A stretch of 64,000 bases of DNA from Mesostigma viride (Eukaryota > Streptophyta > Mesostigmatophyceae > Mesostigmatales > Mesostigmataceae): contig RPFO01000542.1 of the NCBI GenBank assembly GCA_009746045.1, positions 486,978 to 550,977 of the forward strand, given 5' to 3'. Of the stretch, positions 52,267 through 60,126 are shown piece after piece (positions within the stretch are counted from its first letter, which is position 1; every line of letters begins with the position of its first letter). The position numbers and the translations under genes are program-made. The notes below the pieces were generated by a model. It saw only the letters and a program-made list of their open reading frames with translations. It had not been told where the DNA came from and did not search any database.

Positions 52267-53751
52267 CTACCATGATATCTTTCTGTCATCGTACAACGAT
52301 TTGTTCGCGACTGACGACCACGTGTCCAATTCTAGTGGCTCCAACGGACCCGATATCGTATCGTCCATCTCTAGTTCTCGCATCCGTCTTCGTTGCCTCT
52401 CCGCGTCCCATTGCGGTTGCAACACCTCTCGATCGAATCTCACCGCGTCATCGTGAGACGCCATCCCGGCTCGTTCGATCTGTCTCGGCACGGGTTTGCC
52501 CCTCCTCGCGAACTCTTCTTCTTCGACCTTCCCGACTCTGTCGAATTCGCCATTGTGCAAGTAATTCCCGCCGTACAGGAGTTGAGAGTATCGCTGGAAG
52601 TACTGCCCGTGTCCTCCGTGCGTCAACTCGTCTTGGATCTGGTCCTCCGTTAACGCCTTTACGAGCACGGCGTGGCTCATCTCGTGGGCGAGGATTCGCA
52701 ACAAGTACTCGAGAGGGGACCGCACTGCCACGTTGTCGGTCACCAGAACGTGCTTGCCAGGGTCGAACCCATCGAACACTCTATTAAACGCGGCCTTGTT
52801 TAGGAATATACCCGTCCCTAGCGAACTCGTCCATCCGTATCGATATGGCTGACTAGGTTCGTCCTCGAACCCAAATCCGGTTTCTTCTATCGGAAAACCG
52901 TTTCCGAAAATGTACTTGTTCACGATCATCACGGCCTTATCCAGGTCCTCGTCCGTCATGACCAGTTCGCCGTCTTTCGTCACCGGACCGCCGAGCCGCT
53001 TTTCCAATTCTTTGGCGGCTTTCCGGAACAAGTGACGACTGTCGCCGGAGGACGGCAAGGCCGTTTCGAGTCGTCGCGCGAGATCCTTAGAGGGCCGCCG
53101 ATCCACGTGGGCTCCTCTCTCTCGCGGCATATCTTTGAGCAGCACCCTGCCGCTGTCCACGTCTTCTAAGAATTTTGCATACATTCGATCCACTTCGGCG
53201 CGCTTTTCGGGACCTTCGTAATCCGTGCCGGACACGTGTCGTTCGTAAAACTCCACGCGCGGGTCTGGGGCTTCCCAACGCCCCGTCCGCGGGTTGAACC
53301 AGGTGGACCCGTTAGAAGGCTCTTCGCTGGCAGCCATCCACCGTCTCCAGTCGAAATTCTCTTGGGTCACGCGCCCCTTGTCCAGGTTGTAATCGCGTGT
53401 ACGGCTGTGTAATTTAATCCACGCGTCGTGGGCCGTCTGACTTTCTTTGCGCAGAACATCTAACCGGTTTTCGGTCTCCGCGTCCGGCGATGCCGCGTGT
53501 TGTTGTCTGGCTTCCACGACTCGCCGGCTCGCTTCCTTCCGGTCCCGATCGGCTTCGGATGTTCTAGCTTTTAAGTCGGCCATGCGACCTTCGAGTCCGG
53601 CAAAAATGGCTCTTTTGTCGAAGAACGGATTCGCGGCCTCTTTCGCTATCCGTCTAACGATGTCTGTCGGAAGGCTTTCGGGCGACGCGTATCCGGCTCT
53701 GAGCGTGTGCTTTGCTTTCTGTCTGCCGGTTTTCGTATTTTTTAGATGCAT
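52267..53751 (-). CDS. F-box-like / SprT-like metalloprotease fusion, copy B (494 aa)
   Basis: It has the same architecture as the neighbouring gene: an N-terminal LPTDIVRRIAKEAANPFFDKRAIFAGLEG, a long coiled coil (SEADRDRKEASRRVVEARQQ), WFNPRTGRWEAPDPRVEFYER, then ILAHEMSHAVLVKAL (HExxH near residue 355) and GGHGQYFQRYSQLLYGG. Identity between the copies looks moderate, so the tandem duplication is old. The catalytic residues are kept in both. It lies 23 bases upstream of copy A and is probably co-transcribed with it. Confidence 0.72.
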   Translation of the reverse strand: MHLKNTKTGRQKAKHTLRAGYASPESLPTDIVRRIAKEAANPFFDKRAIFAGLEGRMADLKARTSEADRDRKEASRRVVEARQQHAASPDAETENRLDVLRKESQTAHDAWIKLHSRTRDYNLDKGRVTQENFDWRRWMAASEEPSNGSTWFNPRTGRWEAPDPRVEFYERHVSGTDYEGPEKRAEVDRMYAKFLEDVDSGRVLLKDMPRERGAHVDRRPSKDLARRLETALPSSGDSRHLFRKAAKELEKRLGGPVTKDGELVMTDEDLDKAVMIVNKYIFGNGFPIEETGFGFEDEPSQPYRYGWTSSLGTGIFLNKAAFNRVFDGFDPGKHVLVTDNVAVRSPLEYLLRILAHEMSHAVLVKALTEDQIQDELTHGGHGQYFQRYSQLLYGGNYLHNGEFDRVGKVEEEEFARRGKPVPRQIERAGMASHDDAVRFDREVLQPQWDAERQRRRMRELEMDDTISGPLEPLELDTWSSVANKSLYDDRKISW

Positions 53752-53787
53752 GTATGATTGCACAAATTATGTTATGATAAAATAACC

Positions 53788-54042
53788 ATGTACAGGGACC
53801 TGCGTCTCATATTCATGGAAGACTACCAAAACCCGCACGACCCATCGGTCATAACGCCCGAACAAAGGCGACTTCTTCTGCAAACGTTCCAAACGAGTTT
53901 GGGCGTTTCGTCGACCACGGCCCACCTCCTGTTGTCGCACGTGGAAGATCGACTCATGAACAGAGAGGTGCCCATCACCACGCCGGAACTCAAGGCGGCG
54001 TACGTGGACGAACTGGTCAAGGTGCTACGGCGCCTTCCGTGA
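53788..54042 (+). CDS. Small helical protein (84 aa)
   Basis: The ATG at 53788 follows an AT-rich spacer and gives MYRDLRLIFMEDYQNPHDPS. The product is helical (PEQRRLLLQTFQTSL, TTAHLLLSHVEDRLM, LKAAYVDELVKVLRRL). No family is recognised. It is divergent from the SprT-like gene B. Confidence 0.5.
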   Translation: MYRDLRLIFMEDYQNPHDPSVITPEQRRLLLQTFQTSLGVSSTTAHLLLSHVEDRLMNREVPITTPELKAAYVDELVKVLRRLP

Positions 54043-54087
54043 GTGCGTTCAACGCGGGCACTTTTTTTCCAAGCTGATATATATAAC

Positions 54088-55188
54088 TCAGCAGTCGGAC
54101 TCCTCGCACCTATCCTCGGACTCCTCCCCGCCCGGTCCGAGGACCCCGCTGACATCGACCCCCTCCGCCACCCGGATGCCCTCCACCCACGTGGTGTTGA
54201 TCTTCTTGCCGCCGCCCCCGTCTCTCCTCTTTCGCCCCGTGCAGGTGAGCCCCCACTTGGTCGCCAGCTCCCGCAGACGCTCGTGGGTCAACGTCTTCTT
54301 CCCCTTCAAGAATCGGTCGCAGAACAGGTGGAGCAGCACCGACGTCGGCACGGCGCCCGAGGGGTCTTCCAACACGAGACGGCCGTTCATGAACAAGTCG
54401 AACAACTCCATCATGCTCGAATCGTCCTCCCTCTTCTTCTTCCCTGTCGATGTCATGTCCTCGTCGTCCGACCACCCGCACTCCGCGCGGAAAAAGTCGC
54501 CCTTCTTGCCCCGCTTCAATTTCTCCTGGTTGTGGTCGTACAGGTAATCCGAGATCATGTTGCGGTACATGCGAATCCATGTGTACATGTCCGGGTGCAG
54601 CTTCTTCTTCTGGTGCTTCAGCGCCTTCAAGTACTCGTGGATCGAATGGAGCATGTAAGGCTCCATATGCGGCCAGGCGAGATCTCGCCATCTCCACAAC
54701 GACCCGTCGTTCAAGTCGGGAATACGCACCTTGTCCCCCGCCAACTCCCGCAAGTACGCCGACACGTCCATAGGTATGTTTGCCCCCGTCGGGAACTGCA
54801 ACGTAGCTATCGAGGGAGGGATGGGCATCAGTTCCTTGTTCGCGATTTCGCCTCGTATGCCGGGATGCACCGCCAGAGAAGACACGGCGCCTCTCTCCCC
54901 GAAGTTGACGCCGATAGAGAACTCGGACAGCAGGGCTATCCAAAAACGCTTGTCTTTCTTGTCCACCTCGTATCTCGGTTGGCCTTTGTCCGCGCAAAAT
55001 TCGGCGAACACGTCGAAAAAGTGCTTCGTGCTCACCGTGTTCTCGTAAGGAACCGTGACTCGTTCGGAAGATAGGAACTCGCACATGAGAGCGGCCAGGC
55101 GTTTCTCCTCCTCGTTCATCCCCCTACGCACCTCCTGTCGCACGATCTCCATATCCGCGGTTCGTGTCTGTCTACCTCTCCCACCCAC
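54088..55188 (-). CDS. Unknown protein (366 aa)
   Basis: The start is the ATG at 55188 or 55152 (MEIVRQEVRRG). Features include an N-terminal helical region, a central ordered part (PYMLHSIHEYLKALKHQKKK, MYTWIRMYRNMISDYLYDHN), an acidic/Lys segment and a C-terminal region (VLLHLFCDRFLKGKKTLTHERLRELATKWGLTC) that could be a winged-helix-like unit. The end is acidic (GGEESEDRCEESDC). I do not recognise it. Confidence 0.6.
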   Translation of the reverse strand: MGGRGRQTRTADMEIVRQEVRRGMNEEEKRLAALMCEFLSSERVTVPYENTVSTKHFFDVFAEFCADKGQPRYEVDKKDKRFWIALLSEFSIGVNFGERGAVSSLAVHPGIRGEIANKELMPIPPSIATLQFPTGANIPMDVSAYLRELAGDKVRIPDLNDGSLWRWRDLAWPHMEPYMLHSIHEYLKALKHQKKKLHPDMYTWIRMYRNMISDYLYDHNQEKLKRGKKGDFFRAECGWSDDEDMTSTGKKKREDDSSMMELFDLFMNGRLVLEDPSGAVPTSVLLHLFCDRFLKGKKTLTHERLRELATKWGLTCTGRKRRDGGGGKKINTTWVEGIRVAEGVDVSGVLGPGGEESEDRCEESDC

Positions 55189-55272
55189 TATGTTTTCTTT
55201 TATATAGACGATGCCCCTACTCTATCGTATCCAGTCGACCGTTTCGCATCTACATTCGCATGTACGGCGCGC

Positions 55273-55452
55273 CTATAGTGCAATGATAGGCCGAGGACGA
55301 TCTTCGCCACGTAAGCGAGGGGGCACTCCTGCCACCGACTTCTCGCTTTCGTATTTCGGCGCGTGGATCACTCGGCCGTTGAACACGACGTAGGAATCGC
55401 CCGACGAAAAACTGGTAGGTTTGTCACTAGGCCTGGTACAACATGATCCCAT
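55273..55452 (-). CDS. Small putative lipid-modified protein, MGSCCT start (59 aa)
   Basis: The ATG at 55452 gives MGSCCTRPSDKPTSFSSGDS. Gly2 with Thr6 fits N-myristoylation, and two adjacent Cys could be palmitoylated. An ATG two codons upstream is possible. AT-rich sequence lies upstream (55459-55549). The opposite strand has a similar-length frame (55211-55393), so this is tentative. Confidence 0.4.
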   Translation of the reverse strand: MGSCCTRPSDKPTSFSSGDSYVVFNGRVIHAPKYESEKSVAGVPPRLRGEDRPRPIIAL

Positions 55453-55549
55453 GCACACTTGTTATCATCATGATTATCATGCTATTTTTATTTGGTTGGA
55501 TGTTTGTTTATTTCGCAAATAGTTTATAATGCATCAGATAATTTACACC

Positions 55550-56425
55550 CTATGCGACAAACTTAAAGCCGTCGTCGTTAAAGCGACCCAGCACCCTGGC
55601 GGCTTTCGGGACGTGCTCATAGGCGAGTTCCTGAAGAGGTGTTCGCTCGCCATCGTCCTCGAAGAAGGGGCGTTTGGAATCCGCGTCCATGACTAGATCC
55701 ATCATGAACCCCGGCATGATGTTCTCCTTATCGCTCTCCGCGAACGTGATCATGGTGAACCGCTCGAGCACGTCGCTGAGGAGAGGCTCGATGATGGACG
55801 TGGCCGTGCCCGCCTTGATGATGGATATCAAGTGCGCCGAGAGGCAGAACATGACAACCTCCGCGCGGTAAAAGTCCATGCACGTCTGCAGCAAGAAGCG
55901 AAGGTAGTCGCGCGCCTTCCTGCTCTTGCCTTGCGCGTGGAAGAAAATGTTCACCGCTTCTCCCGTCGTCACGAGAAGTCCCATGTCTTGTTTGACGTTG
56001 GAGGCGAAGTGCTTCGACTCCCACGTGTTGCCGGGGAGACACAACTGCTGGACGGCAGGCGGGTCGGGCGCCACGAATTGCTCCCCGAACGCGATGTTTC
56101 CGGTGCGAAACAGCGACTTCCAGTCTCGCCCGGACAAAGCGATCCCCTCGTACCCGAAAAGACCGCAAAATCCGAAGGAGCTCGCCATCTTTTCCAAATC
56201 CCTCAAAAATTGGCCCGAGTCGTTCGTCATCCACGCCGTACGCAGCGTCGTCACCAATTCGCCGGCTGCAAAAAGATCGAAGTTGCGGTCGGGAAAGGAG
56301 GAGCTCGTGGCGTTCAGCAAGACGTTGCCGACCTCTTTCACGACTTCGCTCTTCGCCGCGCTCCCCGTGAGGATGAGAGCCGCTTTGTGGATCGCCATCT
56401 CCAGCTCGGGGGTGAGCTTCAACAT
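55550..56425 (-). CDS. Unknown protein (291 aa)
   Basis: The ATG at 56425 gives MLKLTPELEMAIHKAALILTG. The frame stays open further upstream, but that part enters the repeat-bearing promoter region. The product is a mixed alpha/beta protein (GQFLRDLEKMASSFGFCGLFG, DYLRFLLQTCMDFYRAEVVMF, CLSAHLISIIKAG) without TM segments or a recognised motif. It is one of two divergent genes flanking the CCAAT/HSE repeat array. Confidence 0.62.
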   Translation of the reverse strand: MLKLTPELEMAIHKAALILTGSAAKSEVVKEVGNVLLNATSSSFPDRNFDLFAAGELVTTLRTAWMTNDSGQFLRDLEKMASSFGFCGLFGYEGIALSGRDWKSLFRTGNIAFGEQFVAPDPPAVQQLCLPGNTWESKHFASNVKQDMGLLVTTGEAVNIFFHAQGKSRKARDYLRFLLQTCMDFYRAEVVMFCLSAHLISIIKAGTATSIIEPLLSDVLERFTMITFAESDKENIMPGFMMDLVMDADSKRPFFEDDGERTPLQELAYEHVPKAARVLGRFNDDGFKFVA

Positions 56426-56540
56426 GTTGTTCGCTTTGTGAGAGTTTGGGTGGTGCGCGCGCGCTCGTGTTGGTGCCTCGTGCTCTGTGACCCTCCTCGT
56501 CTTTATGGTCTTCGGACCGAAAGAGATAAGGCGTCTGCCC

Positions 56541-56823
56541 CAATCAGAAGCGACCATCTGACTGGACCAGTGGACCTTCTAGAAGGACCGGATTTGGACC
56601 AATCAGAAGCGAGCATCTGACTGGACCAGTGGACCTTCTAGAAGGACCGGGTTTGGACCAATCAGAAGCGAGCATCTGACTGGACCAGTGGACCTTCTAG
56701 AAGGACCGGATTTGGACCAATCAGAAGCGAGCATCTGACTGGACCATTGGACCTTCTAGAAGGACCGGATTTGGACCAATCAGAAGCGAGCATCTGACTG
56801 GACCATTGGACCTTCTAGAAGGA
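56541..56823. repeat. Five-copy 59-bp tandem repeat with CCAAT box and heat-shock-type site in each unit
   Basis: Each unit reads CCAATCAGAAGCGAGCATCT, then GACTGGACCAGTGGACC, then TTCTAGAAGGACCGG. GGACCAATCAG fits the NF-Y consensus and TTCTAGAA is an inverted pair of nGAAn heat-shock modules. Copies 4 and 5 read CCATTGG in the middle, which adds a reverse CCAAT. The array sits between divergent genes (starts at 56425 and 56910), and a TATA-like CATAAAAAC lies near 56843. It is probably a bidirectional enhancer-promoter. No other feature lies in the 484-base intergenic region. Confidence 0.8.
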
Positions 56824-56909
56824 TGGTGAAGGAGACTCCTTCATAAAAACCTCCCCTCCTTGTGAGAGCGCGCTTCCCACCACCGCTCTCGAGGGATGCG
56901 TGCGTCCAA

Positions 56910-57851
56910 ATGAAAGTAGATTACCTACGCAGAAGTTGTAGGAAATGGAAGAACACGCCCACGCGATGCTGGGATACGGCGACGACGTCGACTTTGCGAA
57001 AAATCGCGTCCTGGCGTGGCTTGCAGATTCGGCCAAACACCTCGAGAAGGGAAGTCGAGGAAAAGTTGACTGCGCATTTGGCGGCCTCGAAAATCCAGCG
57101 ATGGGTGCGTTCCTTGCGCCCTCTTCTCCGCGCGCGTCACGCCATTCGCAAGCGTCTTGCGCTGATTCCTCACAATCGCCAAGACCCGATCACGATGGAA
57201 GACCTCCCGCAAAAAGAGGCTGTCTTCAGATTTGTCTTGCCAAACCGGCAGGTGATCGGATTTCACTGCGTTCGTCTGTGCGAAACAGTCCTCTGTTCCG
57301 GAAATTTCGCGGACCCGATCACTCGCCACCCGTTCTCCGAGGGCGACATGTGGAGGTTGGACATGCAGGTCAGGAAGCTCGGATTCCAGCGAAAGTCCTG
57401 TCTCTACCTCATGCAGCATCCTGAGATCGTGAAGGAGATGAGAGACAAGGAATCGCTCGTCTGCGGCCTCGAGCGCATGACGGCCGACGCGGTGTCGATG
57501 ATGATGGACCTCGCGGAGGGCTGTCGCGCGACCATCGACGTGTTGAGACTCATCGAGGGAGACTACTTCCCCCAATTCCACGTGCTGTTTCAATATCTCG
57601 TCAACCTGGACCCGCACGCCGCGCACTCGGGTCTCGAGAATTACAAGAGCATGATCGCCATGGCGGTGAGTCGAGCCGACCCGGACTTGCCCGCGTTCGA
57701 CAAGGGGCAGAGAGAGCTCGTCCTCAACTACATCAAGACGCTGCTCGACACGCATCGCGTGCGAGGATACGGCGCACCACGGGGAATCCAACGTCCGGCT
57801 CCCGCCAACCCGCTGGAGTCGCTGATGCCCTTCATTAATAACGTGTACTAA
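56910..57851 (+). CDS. U-box/RING-like protein, putative E3 ligase (313 aa)
   Basis: The start MKVDYLRRSCRKWKNTPTRC lies about 65 bases after a TATA-like element. An IQ-like basic helix (SKIQRWVRSLRPLLRARHAIR, about residues 60-80) precedes NRQDPITMEDLPQKEAVFRF ... CETVLCSGNFADPITRHPFSEGDMWRLD (residues about 90-150). That is the U-box layout: D-P-I-T-M-E-x-L, then D-P-x-T-R-x-P-F. The C-terminal 150 residues are helical. Its promoter is the CCAAT/HSE repeat array, so it may be strongly or stress-inducibly expressed. Its TAA overlaps the next ATG. Confidence 0.7.
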   Translation: MKVDYLRRSCRKWKNTPTRCWDTATTSTLRKIASWRGLQIRPNTSRREVEEKLTAHLAASKIQRWVRSLRPLLRARHAIRKRLALIPHNRQDPITMEDLPQKEAVFRFVLPNRQVIGFHCVRLCETVLCSGNFADPITRHPFSEGDMWRLDMQVRKLGFQRKSCLYLMQHPEIVKEMRDKESLVCGLERMTADAVSMMMDLAEGCRATIDVLRLIEGDYFPQFHVLFQYLVNLDPHAAHSGLENYKSMIAMAVSRADPDLPAFDKGQRELVLNYIKTLLDTHRVRGYGAPRGIQRPAPANPLESLMPFINNVY

Positions 57852-58168
57852 TGTATAGTAGTAGTGCGTTCGAAATGGGCAATGAACGCGACCTGAAAGT
57901 GGACCTCCTGAGCATGGAGACGCCTCCAACGTGGACGTACGAGGAGTACAAGCGGTCCGGGTGGACGATAGAAGAGTTAGAACAGTTACCGGCCGAGAAG
58001 AGGCCCAAAGTGCAGACGGGCTATCTGCAGACGATCTGCATGGACACGGAGGCGCGTGGAGTAACTTACAACGTCTGGAGGAAAATCCCTCCCAAGGAGG
58101 AGTGGGACAATCTCCCCGGTCACATCATATTGGGACACCACGTCGTTTACCACGATTGGGATGATTGA
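57851..58168 (+). CDS. Small unknown protein (105 aa)
   Basis: The start overlaps the preceding stop (TAATG). The product has a TWTYEEYKRSGWTIEELEQL motif followed by a compact segment (NVWRKIPPKEEWDNLPGHII). It is probably translated from the same mRNA as the U-box-like gene. No family is recognised. Confidence 0.55.
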   Translation: MYSSSAFEMGNERDLKVDLLSMETPPTWTYEEYKRSGWTIEELEQLPAEKRPKVQTGYLQTICMDTEARGVTYNVWRKIPPKEEWDNLPGHIILGHHVVYHDWDD

Positions 58169-58221
58169 ACGTGTTATTTGTAAAAGTAAAAAAATAAACT
58201 CGATATTCGTTCCGTCATTTC

Positions 58222-59007
58222 TCATGCACGCCCACCGCGAGCATCCATCATGTTTATCACCCCCCACGCGTTTCTCACGCCCGGTCTCTGAGAATGCCAA
58301 TCCCACTGCACTCTTTCGTTCAAGTGACGCTGCATAACGTCGTCGCGTCCGATACTTTGAGGACGCGTGTAGCCAGGCGGAGGGCCCGCGCGGATATCGT
58401 ATTCGGCCGGGGTAAGTAACGGCCCTTGGCGAAATATGTCTTCCCTAGCAATCTGTTCATCGCTCGTTTGCCTGTTCAGACGATTCGACGCCAAACTGAA
58501 GTCCTGGAAGAATTTATCCGGGGCCGTCCGCAAGCGAGGGCCGTGGGCGCTGACCGCCTCGTCGATCTTGTTTCGCAAGTTCGCGAGCATCCTCGACGAT
58601 TCTCGGTTCGGAGGACGGTCGTAGGGTTTCGCCCGTGGCACCCCCACCCGTTCTCTCGAATTCTCAAGAGCAATTTGTAACTGTTGTTTGTAAAATGGCA
58701 GATTTCTTTTGAAGCGTTGGTTTTGCTGTACGTTCGCCGCCGATAACGGATCTCTCACGACCGCGCGGGCGCTTTCGTTCGCATCTTGCTCCAATCTATC
58801 GGACGCGACGAGCTCTTCCAGGGCCGCGTTGCGAGCTTCCCTACTCACCGTGCTCCATATCAACGCGTCATCCGTGGGCGTGTACTTCGCGATAATGCCG
58901 AACAATTCCGAGGGAAACCCTCGCGATTCTGGTCCATCCGCCCTCACCCTATGTCTCCGTGTCGCCTTCTTCTTTGGACGCGCTGTCTTCTTTTTTATTC
59001 TAGCCAT
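58222..59007 (-). CDS. F-box-like protein with basic head (261 aa)
   Basis: The head MARIKKKTARPKKKATRRHR is followed by GFPSELFGIIAKYTPTDDALIWSTVSREARNAALEE (residues about 30-65), which fits an F-box: L-P/F-x-E-L-x2-I-I, then D-x2-x-W-x3-V-S-R. The rest is charged and helical with a Trp-containing end (VQWDWHSQRPGVRNAW). It has the same layout as the gene at 35738. A role as a viral SCF adaptor is inferred. Confidence 0.62.
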   Translation of the reverse strand: MARIKKKTARPKKKATRRHRVRADGPESRGFPSELFGIIAKYTPTDDALIWSTVSREARNAALEELVASDRLEQDANESARAVVRDPLSAANVQQNQRFKRNLPFYKQQLQIALENSRERVGVPRAKPYDRPPNRESSRMLANLRNKIDEAVSAHGPRLRTAPDKFFQDFSLASNRLNRQTSDEQIAREDIFRQGPLLTPAEYDIRAGPPPGYTRPQSIGRDDVMQRHLNERVQWDWHSQRPGVRNAWGVINMMDARGGRA

Positions 59008-59066
59008 AACAGATATCTTATACGTTAGTTTATTTTGACGAAAAGAATGTCACGGCCTCTCGTAAC

Positions 59067-59899
59067 ATGGATCCCCGCGTGAACGATACGGATTCGGAGG
59101 CGGAAGATACCAACGCGGTGTACCACAACACGATCCGGTTCACGCCGGACGGGTACGTCTACGTGCTGGACATCATTTCCACCTGTCTGTATATGCGCGA
59201 GGACGGAATGGTGCCTCCCCGAGCACAGAGGCTGGCCAGGGGCGTGTACGAGAAGCTCAAAAAGGCGCACGGGTCCGTACACGGAGTCGGCCACTTGCCC
59301 CAGTGCTTCTCGTACTACCCCCCGGCAGGTGCTCGAGCTCTCTGCCTCCGGCGGCCACCGTCGAGGGTGCGAAACACGTCGTGTCGCTCTTGCCCGATCT
59401 GCCGCCGACGTTCCAGAGCAAGGTGTCCAAGTGCAAGGACTTCCCGTCCCTCATAAACACCGTCATGAACGTGAACGCCTACAAGAAGAGTCTCGCGGAC
59501 CTCCAGCGGCCGCCGTCGCCCTCCAAGATCGTGGTGACCGAGGTGCAGCTCGACCCGCAACCCCCTTCCGAGGCTTGCATCCAGGAGGCGCTGGCCGCCG
59601 CGTTGGGAGCGGAGAGAGAGGTGGCGTGTCGCGGGGGGAAGATCGACCTGTTGTGCAGAGGCGTCCAGCTCCTCATAGAAGTTAAGGAACTGGCCAGTTG
59701 GACGCACGGCATCGGGCAACTGCACGCGTACGGGGAGGATTTCCCAACCTTCAAGAAACGCCTGCACCTGTTCCGGAAAGGGACATCCTATCCCATGGAC
59801 AAGATCTTGTTCATCAAGGAGGTGTGCGTCAAGCAGGGGATCGAGTTGACGCTCGACAAGACCATCGCGGACATGTTTCAGATGAACACAAAGTCCTAG
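59067..59899 (+). CDS. KilA/MSV199-like domain plus PD-(D/E)XK-type nuclease, in two overlapping frames
   Basis: The N-terminal part (FTPDGYVYVLDIISTCLYMR, then RLARGVYEKLKKAHGSV) parallels the small protein at 21083. The C-terminal part carries CIQEALAAALGAEREV, GGKIDLLCRGVQLLIEVKEL and WTHGIGQLHAYGE, which is the E ... I-D-L ... I-E-V-K ... G-Q-L order of PD-(D/E)XK nucleases. The locus reads in two overlapping frames with about one break. A DNA-binding head joined to a restriction-like nuclease suggests a site-directed or selfish nuclease; function is inferred. Confidence 0.6.
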
Positions 59900-60126
59900 C
59901 CGTCACTGTGCATTTTTTTTAATGAAACGCTTGAGGGAGCAACACTTTTTTTTTTTGCTTACGACATAAAATAACGGACAAGGGTCAATAGAGACCGTTT
60001 ACGATCGACCGTGAGCCATACGGCGGGTTACGTCATCGACCTATCGACGCAGACGTTCCTACCCGGCTCGCGGCGACTAAGGGGGCATCTGATCTACACC
60101 TACAAGGACATCTGATCTAGTGCTAT

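Noticed and set aside
55211-55393. 60-codon plus-strand frame
   Set aside because: It overlaps the minus-strand frame with the better start context (MGSCCT and AT-rich upstream). The choice is not certain.
56541-56823. CRISPR array
   Set aside because: Five identical 59-bp units are contiguous with no variable spacers, and the host is eukaryotic.
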